DNA of 64,000 bases, from assembly GCA_947396885.1 (NCBI GenBank), contig OX377202.1, forward strand, positions 18,352,001 to 18,416,000, given 5' to 3'. This DNA is from Heligmosomoides polygyrus polygyrus. Taxonomy: Eukaryota > Nematoda > Chromadorea > Rhabditida > Heligmosomidae. The notes below the pieces were generated by a model. That model made no database searches, was not told the DNA's origin, and saw nothing but the letters and a program-made list of their open reading frames with translations. Below are positions 42,701 through 51,125 of this stretch, piece by piece. Each line of letters begins with the position of its first letter. Position 1 is the stretch's first letter. The translations under genes and the position numbers were made by a program.

Positions 42701-45405
42701 AGTTGGCTGAAGCGCATCCACAACGTCGATGGCTTGTCGTGGTGCTCATTGTCGCCGTCGCGCTAGTCACTCCTTTAGGTGGAGTGATTGGCATTGTTAT
42801 TGAGGTAAGGAGCTCTCATTACTCATTTTCTATAACTTGCTTTACAGATGGCGCTTAGAGCATTAGATATCTATAAATTCGTGGGTTGTACCTGTGACAA
42901 ACCTTTAAGCATTGCGGACATCAAACCTCCACATAGAATTCATAGGCTCCTTCCCTTGGCCAGCCTGTGCTCTCCTCCGCATCAGCGGAATAGAGCCTTC
43001 GTTTTTCGTGCACGGGTCTTTTGCCTCATAATAGCCAAAGTGTACGATTTTCACGTCGAAATGGACACTCTTCTAAGCTATCCTAAAGACTTTTGAAATC
43101 AAAGCGATCTCTTCTAAATTCAACCAACAAATTCGTGTGGGGCAACACGGTACAACACTTATAATGGTTGTTCGATAATGCCTTTCTGTCATGGATGAAT
43201 TGCATTTTTTACGTAATCTTTAAACTGATCGTCGATCTCCTGTTAAAGCTTAGCATAACGAGCAAAAACAAGTTGGTAAAAAATTAAGTTGAGAATGGAC
43301 AATTGGGCAATCAACGATACCATTACCGGCATTTTTCGTGCTAACAAACATTTCAAAAAATTCACATATGCGAGGGTAGAGTTTAGTTTGAGCTGCTTCT
43401 AACTAGGAAAGGGTTTCGACCTCCCATGAAACTTCAAGTTGAGACCAGGCTCATTAGAACTCGTCAGAACTCACTCCTGTTGAATAATTGTTTGATCATG
43501 CCACAACTGACAGTTTTGTTGCTGGTTGTAGAGAGGCCGCATGTATAAGATGTGCAGTGTGTGAGTAACATGTCTGCGTCACACATTTTTTTTGCTTTGT
43601 TCCACGTATGCCAAGGTTGCTAGGAACAGCTCTGGTTGTTCAGTATAAGATTTGGACTCTATTTCTGCAAAAATGTTAACTAAAAATGTCACTTTAATGG
43701 TTTTTTGCCTTCAAGCATTTTTACAAAGGTCTATGATAGCTTTCCCGGCTACTTAATGAGACACGTGGCATACATAATTCGGAGTAAGTAGTCATTTCGA
43801 AGATAAATTATGATTTGCAAAAGAACCAGCAGCAATGGGGACTGCACCAACGACGTCGCGCCTGACGAGCTGGAGCACTGCCCCTGAGCCACCGCCGCAG
43901 CTGGTTGGCCCTTCTTACGGATTCCTGATGACTCACCCTTCTTGCGTCAGCTATGTCGCACGGCCAGCCTGTGGTGAGGCCAAACGATTTCGGCAGGTCA
44001 TAACTCGCTTATGAGTTTCATTTTGCAATTTTGACACCCATGGTCGTAATCAGCATTCCGAGCTCTTTCTAGCGATCCTGGTCTCAACTTGAAGTTCTGG
44101 GAGGTCGAAACCCTTCCCTAGTAAGAAATCAAATCATTGAATCGAAAGTGTTCTATCGTCAACGATCGAAATCGAACGAAGAAGTTGAAAAAAACACCCT
44201 GAACTAGCCAATCATAAAGGCGTGATATTTCATCGCGATAACGCCAGACCCCACACTATTCGATGACCGGTAAAAAATTAATAGGGTTCACTTGGGAACT
44301 GGTGCTACATCCAACCTACAGTACTAACTTAGCTCCATCAGGCTACCATTTGTTTCGCTTCAAAACTACTAGAACGGTAAAACCATTGATTCCGATCAAG
44401 CCGCTAAAAATGGATTGCAGTTCTTCGCTTCCAAAAACCAAGGCTTCATCGAGTGTGGAATTTTTCAATTTACCTAAAGACGGCAAAACGTTATTCAACG
44501 AAATGGTTAATATATCACTGATTAATGTTTGTTGCTAAAATAAATAAATTCGCTTAAAAATATGAAAAACGACATTAATTATCGAACAACCCAGTAACAT
44601 ATAGCGCCGACGCTTCAGAAAGAGAGAAGCTGGGAGTTTGGAAGCTACAAATACTATGGCAGTCGGGGAAGGTGCTGGCTGTCTCGTGTACCGGACACAA
44701 GAGACGACTGGTTCGAATTTCTCGCCCAAATCCAAGCCTTCCATCCCTCCGGGGTTGGTGAATTGGTGCCAGATTTGTCTGGAAAGGATAAAGCGGTGTC
44801 TTGCTCATCGGCTGGCCACCGCAAGTGTTCGTGTAGCCAAATACGCTTTCAAATCGCATCCACGATATCTCATAGAAATAGAATGCGTGGCCGACCTCGG
44901 AAGGGATTGAATAACGCCCTCTTTTGCTCATTAACCTATATCCTATTCACCTTTTCTTATTTACTTATTTATTTAGGAATCGGCGGTGAATAACCAGACA
45001 AAAGATTTCGTGACTACTATACTGCTCAGTCTCTCGCTTGGAACCTTCATCTACATTACGTTTTTCGAGGTGAGTTCAGTGTTACAACGGCAGCCTCCCA
45101 TATAACATCAAACCGTTGGAGTCCTAGCTGGATTGTTGTCCACATCAAAAACTCAGCTGATAATGAGTTCACCAGCCCTTGGAGAAGGTACAACCAGCAA
45201 GCAGTCTTGTCGCAATTCCTAGGTGCATTATGTCGGAAGTTCAGGAGTGGCATTGATACTGGCTTGGATTTCGGCTTCAGGTCCCGCTCATCGCACTTCC
45301 TTTCAGATACTGGTTCCGGAAAACGCGAAAAAGTATAACAAGTTCGCTCAATGGTCAGCGTCCGTAATTGGATTCGCCATAATTGCTGGAATGATGGCAT
45401 TTTGA
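31485..45405 (+). CDS. ZIP (SLC39) family zinc/iron transporter, eight exons
   Basis: Exons 31485-31565, 31644-31774, 38105-38245, 38308-38386, 39576-39665, 42622-42804, 44977-45069 and 45307-45405 join to 897 bp: 298 aa plus stop, all phases matching. The protein is predicted to have eight membrane helices and to import zinc or related divalent metals across a plasma or vesicle membrane. Key marks are the FLDLLPEAYESF segment after helix 2, YPYVPLFFSVGFFMVKLLEE in helix 3, HASLEGFAFGVQ in helix 4 (His163, Glu167) and VHKAVVSFSVG in helix 5 (His190), which place it with ZIP subfamily II (human ZIP1-3 type). The loop between helices 3 and 4 is short and lacks the usual His-rich stretch. Introns hold SINEs, a mariner tail and minisatellites. 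The exact substrate is unknown. Confidence 0.92.
31644..31774 (+). CDS. ZIP transporter exon 2 (helix 2)
   Basis: Residues 28-70 plus two bases of Tyr71. The acceptor is ATCTTTCAG. It holds IVSLLSCFAGGVFLSVSFLD and LLPEA, the strongly conserved helix 2 end of subfamily II ZIPs. The donor TA/GTGAGT begins a 6.3 kb intron carrying three SINE-A copies. Confidence 0.92.
32190..32480 (-). mobile_element. SINE-A copy 6
   Basis: Reverse orientation in ZIP intron 2. GATAAAGGAAAAGAG and AAGAACGGCGTTGC (tail) lead to GATGCGCCACGCATTCTACT, and the head CCTCCTCCGACTGCGCTACA ends near 32478. The element lies antisense to the gene. Confidence 0.8.
32481..33297. other. ZIP intron 2, unassigned part
   Basis: AT-rich. 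A poly-C tract lies at 33192-33212. No gene recognised. Confidence 0.5.
33298..33592 (-). mobile_element. SINE-A copy 7
   Basis: Complete reverse copy in ZIP intron 2: tail AAAGGATAAAGGACGGAGTT, body, and head CCCCTCCGACTGCGCTCCAC. Open frames across it come from the repeat and not from genes. Confidence 0.85.
33593..34507. other. ZIP intron 2, unassigned part
   Basis: No feature recognised. Confidence 0.5.
34508..34802 (-). mobile_element. SINE-A copy 8
   Basis: Complete reverse copy in ZIP intron 2: tail ATATAAAGGATAAAGCATAAAG, body CTTGCGGTGGCCAGCCGGTG, head CACCTCCTCCAACTGCGCTA. Confidence 0.85.
34803..36004. other. ZIP intron 2, unassigned part
   Basis: AT-rich. A GTAGCGTGTAGCGTGTAGCG run is at 34914-34933. 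No gene recognised. Confidence 0.5.
36005..36055 (-). repeat. SINE-C fragment
   Basis: TTTGGTTGCGATCAAAACTC and TAGCGCCAGGCGGGATTCGGA are the reversed 3' end and B-box region of SINE-C. Confidence 0.55.
36286..36324. repeat. 14 bp perfect hairpin
   Basis: GATTGCGCCATGCG (36286-36299) pairs with CGCATGGCGCAATC (36311-36324) around an 11 base loop, inside ZIP intron 2. Confidence 0.8.
36676..36722. repeat. (TA)n microsatellite
   Basis: About 23 uninterrupted TA dinucleotides in ZIP intron 2. Confidence 0.95.
37655..37735 (+). repeat. SINE-C fragment
   Basis: GGAACGGTTTGAGTCCCGCC (B-box GGTTTGAGTCC) followed by CTAGAGTTCTGATCGCAGCC and AAACATCG, the SINE-C 3' end. Confidence 0.55.
38105..38245 (+). 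CDS. ZIP transporter exon 3 (helix 3)
   Basis: Completes Tyr71 and codes to residue 117 plus two bases of Glu118. The acceptor is ACGATTTCAG. YESFLSWKTASGFDSDYPYV and PLFFSVGFFMVKLLEEVIGK are diagnostic for subfamily II ZIPs. The donor GA/GTACGT leads into a 62 bp intron. Confidence 0.92.
38308..38386 (+). CDS. ZIP transporter exon 4 (loop 3-4)
   Basis: Residues 118-144 (EFRRMHAATFVSIISCIEDI with ERSSRA) in the cytoplasmic loop. The acceptor is GATTTCCAG and the donor GCT/GTAAGT. It contains only one His, so no His-rich metal loop. The phases at both ends are the only reading that joins exons 3 and 5. Confidence 0.85.
38690..39080. repeat. AT-rich TTCGAATA repeat plus conserved flank, copy 1
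   Basis: 38690-38880 is dense in TTCGAATA-type units (ATATTATTCCAAAATCGATT and similar). 38945-39070 (TCGAAAAAATTTATGTGCGA, TTCATTCGCTCGAAAC, TCATTCGATAAGATTT) is homologous to 56880-57005. ZIP intron 4. Confidence 0.6.
39300..39400 (-). repeat. SINE-C copy with tRNA-like sequence
   Basis: On the minus strand: GCCGGTGGTGTAATGGCAAA (A-box), GGGATCGAGTCCCGTCGAGT (B-box), then GTTAAGGTTCGCAACCAAA. It lies in ZIP intron 4. No closed acceptor stem. Confidence 0.6.
39576..39665 (+). CDS. ZIP transporter exon 5 (helix 4, metal site)
   Basis: Residues 145-174. SLTFVIALMFHASLEGFAFG places His163 and Glu167 in helix 4, the conserved HSxxEG-type metal-binding motif, with Ala164 where Ser is usual. The acceptor is AAAATTCAG and the donor CAG/GTGCGA. 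Confidence 0.92.
39885..40000. repeat. 115 bp dispersed repeat, copy 1
   Basis: TGCCGGCCGCCAAACGTCTG to CATTACAGTAAAAAAAACAG is nearly the same as 41126-41240. It includes a TTGGGGCTTCGCCCCAA hairpin. Both copies are in ZIP intron 5. Confidence 0.75.
40320..40500. repeat. AT-rich TTATTCGAATTT tandem repeats
   Basis: Diverged units of the kind CCCCATTTCTCGGTTATTCG and AATTTTCGTATATTCCAATAA. Related to the arrays at 38690 and 56580. Confidence 0.65.
40501..40984. other. ZIP intron 5, unassigned part
   Basis: A GCGGCAAAAGTGCCGC hairpin is at 40680-40695 and a 12 to 13 base G run near 40950. No gene recognised. Confidence 0.4.
40985..41112. repeat. MITE-like palindrome of about 125 bp
   Basis: ATAACTTTAACGGAGAATTG with TAAGCGAAAAGCCC and AGATAACGCGGC (40990-41036) faces GGCCGCGTTACCTGAGCTTT with TCGTTTACAATTGTCCGTTA and AAGTTAC (41061-41107). 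Arms of about 46 bp, 85 to 90 percent matched. Confidence 0.75.
41126..41240. repeat. 115 bp dispersed repeat, copy 2
   Basis: Same sequence as 39885-40000 with a few changes, beginning GTGCCGGCCGCCAAACGTCT. It directly follows the palindrome at 40985-41112. Confidence 0.75.
41360..42200. repeat. composite minisatellite, copy 3 (longest)
   Basis: 41360-41870 consists of 13 to 16 bp units such as CACTGGTCCCCTTT, and 41885-42200 of about 48 bp units carrying GGACGTCCTTTGCGCGACAT and TTGACACGTC. On the + strand the second part stays open and encodes a 16-residue repeat (SSQPGRPLRDIGVT-like). It lies in ZIP intron 5, so coding use is unlikely. Confidence 0.75.
42622..42804 (+). CDS. ZIP transporter exon 6 (helices 5 and 6)
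   Basis: Residues 175-235. SLFCGIIVHKAVVSFSVGMK carries helix 5 with His190. After EAHPQRR helix 6 reads WLVVVLIVAVALVTPLGGVI. The acceptor is GCTTTCAG and the donor GAG/GTAAGG. Confidence 0.92.
42805..43396. other. ZIP intron 6, unassigned part
   Basis: A read-through frame follows exon 6. Nothing else recognised. Confidence 0.5.
43397..44124. mobile_element. nonautonomous DNA element with ~48 bp TIRs
   Basis: CTAGGAAAGGGTTTCGACCT followed by CCCATGAAACTTCAAGTTGA and GACCAGG (43400-43445) is repeated inverted as CCTGGTCTCAACTTGAAGTT with CTGGGAGGTCGAAACCCTTC and CCTAG (44076-44121). The inside has no transposase. Part of it (43835-43990) is GC-rich. Superfamily unknown. In ZIP intron 6. 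Confidence 0.7.
44215..44535 (+). pseudogene. mariner transposase C-terminal relic
   Basis: GATATTTCATCGCGATAACG and CCAGACCCC correspond to the FHRDNARPH block (second catalytic Asp). The open frame 44263-44535 then reads LIGFTWELVLHPTYSTNLAP then SGYHLF, the mariner block whose final Asp (SPDLAPSDYHLF in active elements) is replaced. FFNLPKDGKTLFNEMVN follows. One frame break and catalytic losses make it dead. It is a different mariner lineage from 1690-2592. It sits in ZIP intron 6. Confidence 0.75.
44640..44935 (+). mobile_element. SINE-A copy 9
   Basis: Sense copy in ZIP intron 6, ending about 40 bp before exon 7. GACTGGTTCGAATTTCTCGC keeps a near-consensus B-box. The A-box is lost (GCAGTCGGGGAAGGTG). 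The tail is weak (TAACGCCCTCTTTTGC). Confidence 0.75.
44977..45069 (+). CDS. ZIP transporter exon 7 (helix 7)
   Basis: Residues 236-266: ESAVNNQTKDFVTTILLSLS then LGTFIYITFFE, with the LGTF.YITFFE ending common to the family. The acceptor is TTATTTAG and the donor GAG/GTGAGT. Confidence 0.92.
45307..45405 (+). CDS. ZIP transporter exon 8 (helix 8 and stop)
   Basis: Residues 267-298 after the acceptor TTCCTTTCAG: ILVPENAKKYNKFAQWSASV then IGFAIIAGMMAF and TGA. The helix ends the protein with no C-terminal tail, normal for ZIPs. A longer alternative frame through the acceptor region (from 45223) is open but not ZIP-like. Confidence 0.9.
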   Translation: MLVPENAKKYNKFAQWSASVIGFAIIAGMMAF

Positions 45406-46326
45406 TGAGAAGAAGACCAAATACTGCGATGACGAGCCGGTGACGATTAAGCGTGGCGGCCGAAGAGAACGAGCACAAGTTCAACGGGATGAACTACGGT
45501 TACCGGATACAGAGTAGATGTTTACAAAGGTTTACGGTATTTATGGCATTTCCAAAAAGTGCTTTTGTAAGACGTGGGTGAAAGCTCCTAGAAGAAAAGG
45601 CGGTCGTGAAGATCTGTTTCGAAACCGCGAACGATGTCGCTTTGTTCTGCGTAGATGTTGCACGCTGGATACACAGTTCTGTCATCTGACAGCGATTTCG
45701 AACTCTTCTTCCTTTTGTGCGGCTCTTTTTCTTTTCTTTTTATCACGGAAAGGTGCTAAATACATGACCAACTTCATCGAATGTTCCTTCCGATTCATTC
45801 CTTCCGATCGTTTATTAGTGGACGACAAAAGAGTGCACTTTTTGAACGTCCGCTAATAGATTCTGGGCAGGATATACAATACCATTGGAATCTACTACAG
45901 GTCTGCCCTCTTGGAGCTTTTTGTCTTCCCGGTGATTTCATGCATATGTATATGATCTGAATCTCTTAGAATGTGAACATTAAGACCTGATAAGTTTCTA
46001 TGTATTACTGTCTTTTATCTTTCTTTGTTTTCAAACAATGCTATTGGTAAGTTGTCACGCAGCTCCTGCTCTCAGGTAGAACTCAAAGTGAACTCGAATT
46101 CAGAAATCGATATAGCGACAGTGATATTCCCCTGTGATAATAATATGAATAGTGCTGGTTGTTTTCCGTTTTTAAATAAATGTGCTGTACGAGACTGTAG
46201 TTGTGAACAGTGAAGGTTGTGTTATCCCAAAGAGATGTTAGCCTTCTCAGTCGTGACTTCTTGACAATTTTGTTCGAGTTTAAGAATGCATGCATAGGAA
46301 GATGACTTTTGATCATGCACCTAACA
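45406..46326 (+). other. ZIP 3' untranslated region and spacer
   Basis: No ORF fits a gene. AATAAA at 46175-46180 is a possible polyadenylation signal, but a nearer variant signal may be used. Confidence 0.35.
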
Positions 46327-47340
46327 AATTTTTATTTTATTTTTATTTTTTTATAGTGCGTGGATATCCACGTAGACAGAACCAGTTATCCGAAAAGACA
46401 ATAAAAAATAAACACAACGAGAAGAACAAAACATACATGCATGATAGATGATTAGAAATACACCACCCTAATGAATCATCCTTTGATGTACCTATCAATG
46501 AGCTTTTTCAGTTGTGAAATGGAACTCGGTAGACCATATTTTTTAGAAAATTTTAGGAACTCTGAACCAGCTCTTCGGGTAAAAAAGGAGGCTCGCAGTC
46601 GAGACCTTGTCTTAAGAAAATGAATTTTTGTCCTACAACCACGCGTGTTTGAAGAAGATGATTTGTAAAATTTGTCGGAACGTAAGCTTGCTCTCTCAGT
46701 GATCTTTTTGTAAATCACCAGCAAATCATTTCTCTTCCGGCGAAGTAGCAAACTAGAAAGATAGAAAATTTTGTTCTGAACATTTGAAGGTAGAATGGAT
46801 GTGTAGTCATAACCGTAGAGCCGTATCCAAGGCTTTCGAGTGAAATTATTCTGCACCGCTTCTAGCCTGGCTTGGCTGCGCTTAGTAGGTGGATTGAACA
46901 CAGTGGTCCCGTATTCGAGTATGGGGCGGACATAAGAAATGTAAGCCAATCTGAGGTGACTAACTGTGTTTGTGGAGAAGCCTCTAAATAAACTGTGAAT
47001 GATTCTATCTGCCTTACTCGCTATTACCTCGCAATGTTCATCAAACGTAAGTCTAGCGTTTAAAATGAAGCCTAGGTAACGATGTTTAGTGGTTTTATTC
47101 ATCTGATTTCCATGGAGGTAATAAGCGTAATCGTCTTCCACGCTTCCGAGGTGAAGAAACTTCGTTTTGGTACTAGAGAGGGGGAGATTCCAGGAAGTAG
47201 GCCAATCAGCAACTGCAGTAATAGCTGACTGGAGTGCCACACGGTCGTCAGTTTTTTGAATGCTATTGTAGACTTTGATATCGTCAGCAAACATTTGGCA
47301 AGAGATATTAAACGGTCTTAACGAGCTCGGTAAATCATAT
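46327..47340 (-). pseudogene. CR1/jockey-type LINE, 5'-truncated, RT C-terminal half intact
   Basis: The minus frame from about 47337 to 46476 reads LPSSLRPFNISCQMFADDIK (RT catalytic FADD), then LGFILNARLTFDEHCEVIAS, SYVRPILEYGTTVFNPPTKR and QNNFTRKPWIRLYG, to a stop. It is 272 codons from the internal Met without any break. A short A-rich (AAATA)-like tail lies at 46326-46352. The 5' side stops at about 47340, where a (TA)-rich segment begins, so the copy is truncated on insertion but little decayed since. Confidence 0.85.
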
Positions 47341-47499
47341 ATATTATATAATATATATTTTTGTATATATATGGTATATATTTGTATCTAGATCATATTG
47401 TAGAACATACAACTTCAATGAACCAAAAAGTGATGCAAAATAGTTTAGCACAAAAAGTTACAAGAAAGGTTGGGTATTGAGTCAAAAGTAATAGAAATA
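47341..47499. repeat. AT-rich palindromic spacer
   Basis: TATATATTATATAATATATA and related runs at 47335-47390 at the truncated LINE end. Confidence 0.6.
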
Positions 47500-48383
47500 T
47501 TAGGGTATCCCACACGGAATGTCGCAGACCGAAAGGTTAAATTCATGCAAAGGAATTAAAACCAAACCTAATTCGGTAATATATTCTCCTCAGTTATCTA
47601 CAACCTTTCCCCAACGTACACGCAAAGATTGGATGCCGTCTTTAAAGAAAATCGAGGAATTGGTCACCCAAATGCGGATTTCGTAGTAGTCGGTGAACTT
47701 CCTCCCAGCCAAGGCGTGCTACATCGAGCAGAATATGCGGTAGTCGGATGGCTGTTCAGCGTGTCGGGGTTGTTCAGCGGATGAGGCAAACCGGTCCAAC
47801 CAAGTTCCTCAATTTTCTGCTGAACGACTTTTGCGTATGAGCCCTCGCAAGAGCATGCAGCAAATTGGCAGAGAACGTGTCAACTCGATTTGGATTTAAA
47901 CCTGGAGCGAGATTAGAGTAGGATTTGGAGGAGACAAGCTCTACTACAAGCTCTCGAGATGACGTTGTCGGATCAGCTTCAACGGCAGTCCGTGAAAGGT
48001 CGTTATCCAGGATCCAGGCGCTTGTCTTCCGAGCTTTTCGTCTTGAAGACTTTTGTCGCGGGCGGCAAGACGTTGAAACTACCGCTTGCATTGTCTTTTG
48101 AAAACGACATCTTTGCCAAATGCAGCTACCAACGAACGACGCGCTTCCGCCGGGGATTTCTTCAATTTGAAGTAAGAGCAGGCACGCGCGCACAATCATT
48201 TTCTGGTCTCCTGTAGTCTGAAGGCCATAATTTTAGAAACCAATGAAGGAATGAAGAAGAAAAATGGGAAACGTAGAAGGTGTAATGCAGTAAAAAACTA
48301 ACCCTAAGTGAGCTCACAACCGATGTGAATAACTGTGAAAAGAAGCTCACAATGTATGCGACATTGCGTGTGGGACAACCTAA
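47500..48383 (-). mobile_element. mariner element with both TIRs, internally deleted
   Basis: Left TTAGGGTATCCCACACGGAA with TGTCGC (47500-47525) pairs with right GCGACATTGCGTGTGGGACA with ACCTAA (48358-48383). The left side keeps TA outside the TIR. The span of 884 bp is shorter than the usual 1.3 kb. The minus frame at 47774-48199 carries the helix-turn-helix region, and the 3' third of the transposase is readable after it, so the middle, with the first catalytic Asp, is missing. Confidence 0.85.
47774..48199 (-). pseudogene. mariner transposase with internal deletion
   Basis: Reading down from 48199: an N-terminal segment equivalent to the first helix-turn-helix (through a frame change), WILDNDLSRTAVEADPTTSS and RELVVELVSS, the second one. 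After the deletion come VQQKIEELGW-like and PHPLNNPD (the Asp block) in a shifted frame near 47800-47730, then traces of the C-terminus to about 47600. It cannot transpose, but the TIRs could have been mobilised by a full copy elsewhere. Confidence 0.75.
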
Positions 48384-49029
48384 AAGAAAAGTGGTAGATT
48401 AGAACAAAGGTTGCAGAAAATGTTGGCTTTTCAAAGATTAACAGAAGTAATTGTTTTCATGGGTTTTATGAAGTGAAAAAATTTTGAGAGCGACTTCGTA
48501 GTTCGTTCACTGAAAAGATTTATGTAAAATTAATCACTGAAAAAAAGTCATGAGTGAAATAATATGTAAAAGCAAGACATCGTTCACTCTGCTTAAAAAA
48601 TAAATTGTATTTGACCTCACATATGTATTCTCTGTCTAAAGAAGTTCTAAGTTCTACATTGTAGTTAAATATTCTTCGTGAAGTACTTAGAATCAGTGCT
48701 GGAAATTCACTACAAGGTTTAATGATAATAACGGAGGAGCCTGTCGAATCACTTCTGAAAGTGGGTTTTGGATTTGAATGCGAAGAATGCGCTTTCCGGT
48801 AATTCCACTCAACGAAGAACAATTTTGAACAGTCGTGCTAGGTAATTTGCGTACGGCGTTCCTTAGGGCCACAGGTGTCATGTTCCAATATATTCTATAG
48901 TCCGCTTGGGATTGTTCGCATACTACTGAAACTGCCTTTTCTATAGGACTGCCTTGGGGACATGCTCTTCGTTGGCCCTCGCCGTCATGTGCGCAGCTCG
49001 TTAAGGCTATTTTATCTATTTACATAAAC
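48384..49029. other. intergenic, nothing recognised
   Basis: A minus frame of 62 to 100 codons at 48520-48881 has no known relative. Confidence 0.35.
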
Positions 49030-49332
49030 CGGTGGGGCGCGTGGAGCGCAATCGGAGGAGGCGCCGGCTGTCGCCTGCACCCGATACCAGGTTCCTGGTT
49101 CGGGTTTCCGGTCCAGGCCAACCAAGTCTTCCATCCCCCCGGGGTCGGAGAATTGGTACCAGACTTGTCTGTGAAGGATAAAGCGCTGATTTCTTCATCG
49201 GCTGGCCACCGCAATTCATTGTATGGCCAAATACGCATTCAATTCCCCTCCACGACATCCCGTAGGAGTAGAATGCGTGGCACATCCCAAAAGGATTGAA
49301 TAACGCCGTTCTTTATTCTTTTATCCTTTACA
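49030..49332 (+). mobile_element. SINE-A copy 10, complete
   Basis: Head GGGGCGCGTGGAGCGCAATC, CCTGGTTCGGGTTTCCGGTC, body, and tail CGCCGTTCTTTATTCTTTTA with TCCTTTA. Well preserved and similar to copies 7 and 8. Confidence 0.85.
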
Positions 49333-49629
49333 TAGACTGGCAGTCTCCCAACTTCTAACAAAGGCTTTAAATCCATTAAGATCATAATTTTTTTCAAATC
49401 AGGTGCTTATTCTTACCTCGCACCCTTCTTTCCGCCCTAAACACCGCCGATTCGCTCCTTTATCTTTATTTTTTTAGTTTGCTGTCAGGGTTTACTCTAA
49501 GGTAAACGACGCTTTGTTTCAATGGAAAATTCGCCTAGATTAGCTAGGGAAGTTCGTCTGTTTTTTTTTGTTCGTTTGTTTTTCCCTTATGTTGTTTTTT
49601 TTCTTGTGTGTTTTTCCCTTATGTGGGGG
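49333..49629. other. AT-rich spacer
   Basis: Includes TTTTTTTTGTTCGTTTG runs. No gene recognised. Confidence 0.4.
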
Positions 49630-49870
49630 CGCTTCTTATGACGTATTCAGTAAATAAATAAATAATGAAGAGTTCATTTTTATCAGTACCTAAGTGTTTA
49701 TTAAACATTCTAAATGCAAGGTTTTGACCGTAGGTAATCCATCTTAGTGGTAATAGGGAAGAACCGAGTGAAGCCAATCGTTCAGTGTAAGAAACTTCGA
49801 ATAAACCATTTCTAATAAACACTTGATTTGTAAATCTTTTTTGCACCCTTTCTATCTGACCGATACTACA
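49630..49870 (-). pseudogene. CR1-type LINE C-terminal fragment
   Basis: The minus frame 49846-49619 reads QKRFTNQVFIRNGLFEVSYT then ERLASLGSSLLPLRWITYGQ, the region after the RT palm where LINEs of this type have (V/I)QKRFTR...YxERL..L.L..L..RR. Preserved over 75 codons. The tail is TATTTATTTATTTAC reversed at 49649-49664. Confidence 0.65.
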
Positions 49871-50055
49871 GATAAAGATAAAGAATAAAGAACGGCGTTA
49901 CTCAATCCTTTTGCGTTCTACTGCGCCACGCATTCTACTTCTACAGGATGTCGTGGAGACAATTTGTGTACGTTCTTGACCTACACAATGACTTGCGGTG
50001 GGTAGCCGATGACCACGTCAGCTCCTTATCCTTCCCACAAAATTGACACCTGGAA
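49868..50055 (-). mobile_element. SINE-A copy 11, 3' half
   Basis: Tail ATAAAGATAAAGAATAAAGA at 49875, then CGCCACGCATTCTACTTCTA and GACTTGCGGTGGGTAGCCGA. The tRNA-like head is missing. Confidence 0.75.
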
Positions 50056-50284
50056 TGGCCCTCTTCTGCTGAACCTTCGCCTTTTCAACCTTGAGATGCA
50101 AAGTAGTGCAAGAGAAGTGAAAATTTAGAAAAAGATGACAGATTCGTGGTCAGCGGCTTATATTTCCCATGTGCAAAGTTAGGGCGAAATCGGTGGTCAT
50201 GACCCTGTCTGCCTTATTCACCACTATCCGATATTACTATACCGAATCCAAAATGTACTCTTCCTTTGTAAAAAAAAATAGAAA

Positions 50285-50410
50285 CACACCACCTAGAAAG
50301 TTTCCTAGCCCACTCCTGAATCGAACCTTCGACCCCCCTCCCTAAGTCCGTGTCGCTATCCACTCGGACATCCAGTCGCTTCCACCATCGTTGCGAATCA
50401 CTTGAATGTG
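50285..50410 (-). repeat. tRNA-Ser-like SINE head
   Basis: On the minus strand: GGATGTCCGAGTGGATAGCG (A-box), then about 35 bases, then AAGGTTCGATTCAGGAGTGG (B-box). The spacing suits a tRNA with a long variable arm. The acceptor stem is not closed. A single copy in this window. Confidence 0.45.
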
Positions 50411-51029
50411 CCTGCAGCTTCGTCTAGGAGACGCGGAAATTATCATATTACTATAATCTAACTTTAATTTGGTGAGCTCTAAACCTTTTGTAGGATAGTT
50501 ATAAGAATCTCAGGGAGCTCAATTGCTTGCTTGGTGAATCCGAAAATGTTACACGGATGTCACTTCTGGCTCTTAGGTGATGTTGCTCGTAGATTTCTCT
50601 GTTTTAGCTAATTTAGTGTTGTGATTTATTTGGCGATCATTTCTTGAGTCTTGAATTTTACACATATGTCCTGGTTTCATTTGATTTCCTTTTCTTTGTT
50701 CTAATCTACGTGTGTTGTATGACACGTGCTTGAATAAATAAAGAAATAAAATAAATAAATAGGTTTTGAGCACAAGAGGGCTATTCTAGGTGTCACTTTT
50801 TTTAATCAGCCTCTCCCCTGAAATAATAAAATAATTTTTTGCCATTTTCGGAGCAGCCAGTGGCCCGCAGCAAAAACGAAACGCAGTTCTGTGATTTTCG
50901 TCCGATGCCCTACAAGACCATATAGGCCTCGTCGAGAATCTTTGGGGGAAGTTTATGGGCTTCCCTTGTAAGATGTGCACATAAGAACCTCGTTGGCAAA
51001 GTACAAGTACGGGCGGAGGCTACTTCTAT
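50411..51029. other. spacer with LINE-like A-rich tail
   Basis: TGAATAAATAAAGAAATAAA with ATAAATAAATAGG at 50732-50762 looks like the 3' end of a CR1-like LINE. No coding part was readable before it. Confidence 0.4.
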
Positions 51030-51125
51030 GCAGTGATATTTTCTGCTTTCTGACCAATTTTGTCTATTTTTCTAGGACACAGAAAAATGGCTCAAATTGG
51101 CCAAAAGACTAGAAAACAGAAATTG
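51030..51125. repeat. MITE-P relative, copy 4
   Basis: TATTTTCTGCTTTCTGACCA faces GGCCAAAAGACTAGAAAACA with the CAAATTGGCC core. Diverged from copies 1 to 3. Confidence 0.4.

Noticed and set aside
45223..45405. 60-codon frame as a longer last ZIP exon
   Set aside because: The extra N-terminal part is not ZIP-like and the acceptor TTCCTTTCAG at 45306 gives the exact family sequence in phase.
46326..46352. Polyadenylation tail of the ZIP gene
   Set aside because: The A/T-rich run is the 3' tail of the minus-strand CR1-like LINE and has the wrong orientation for ZIP.
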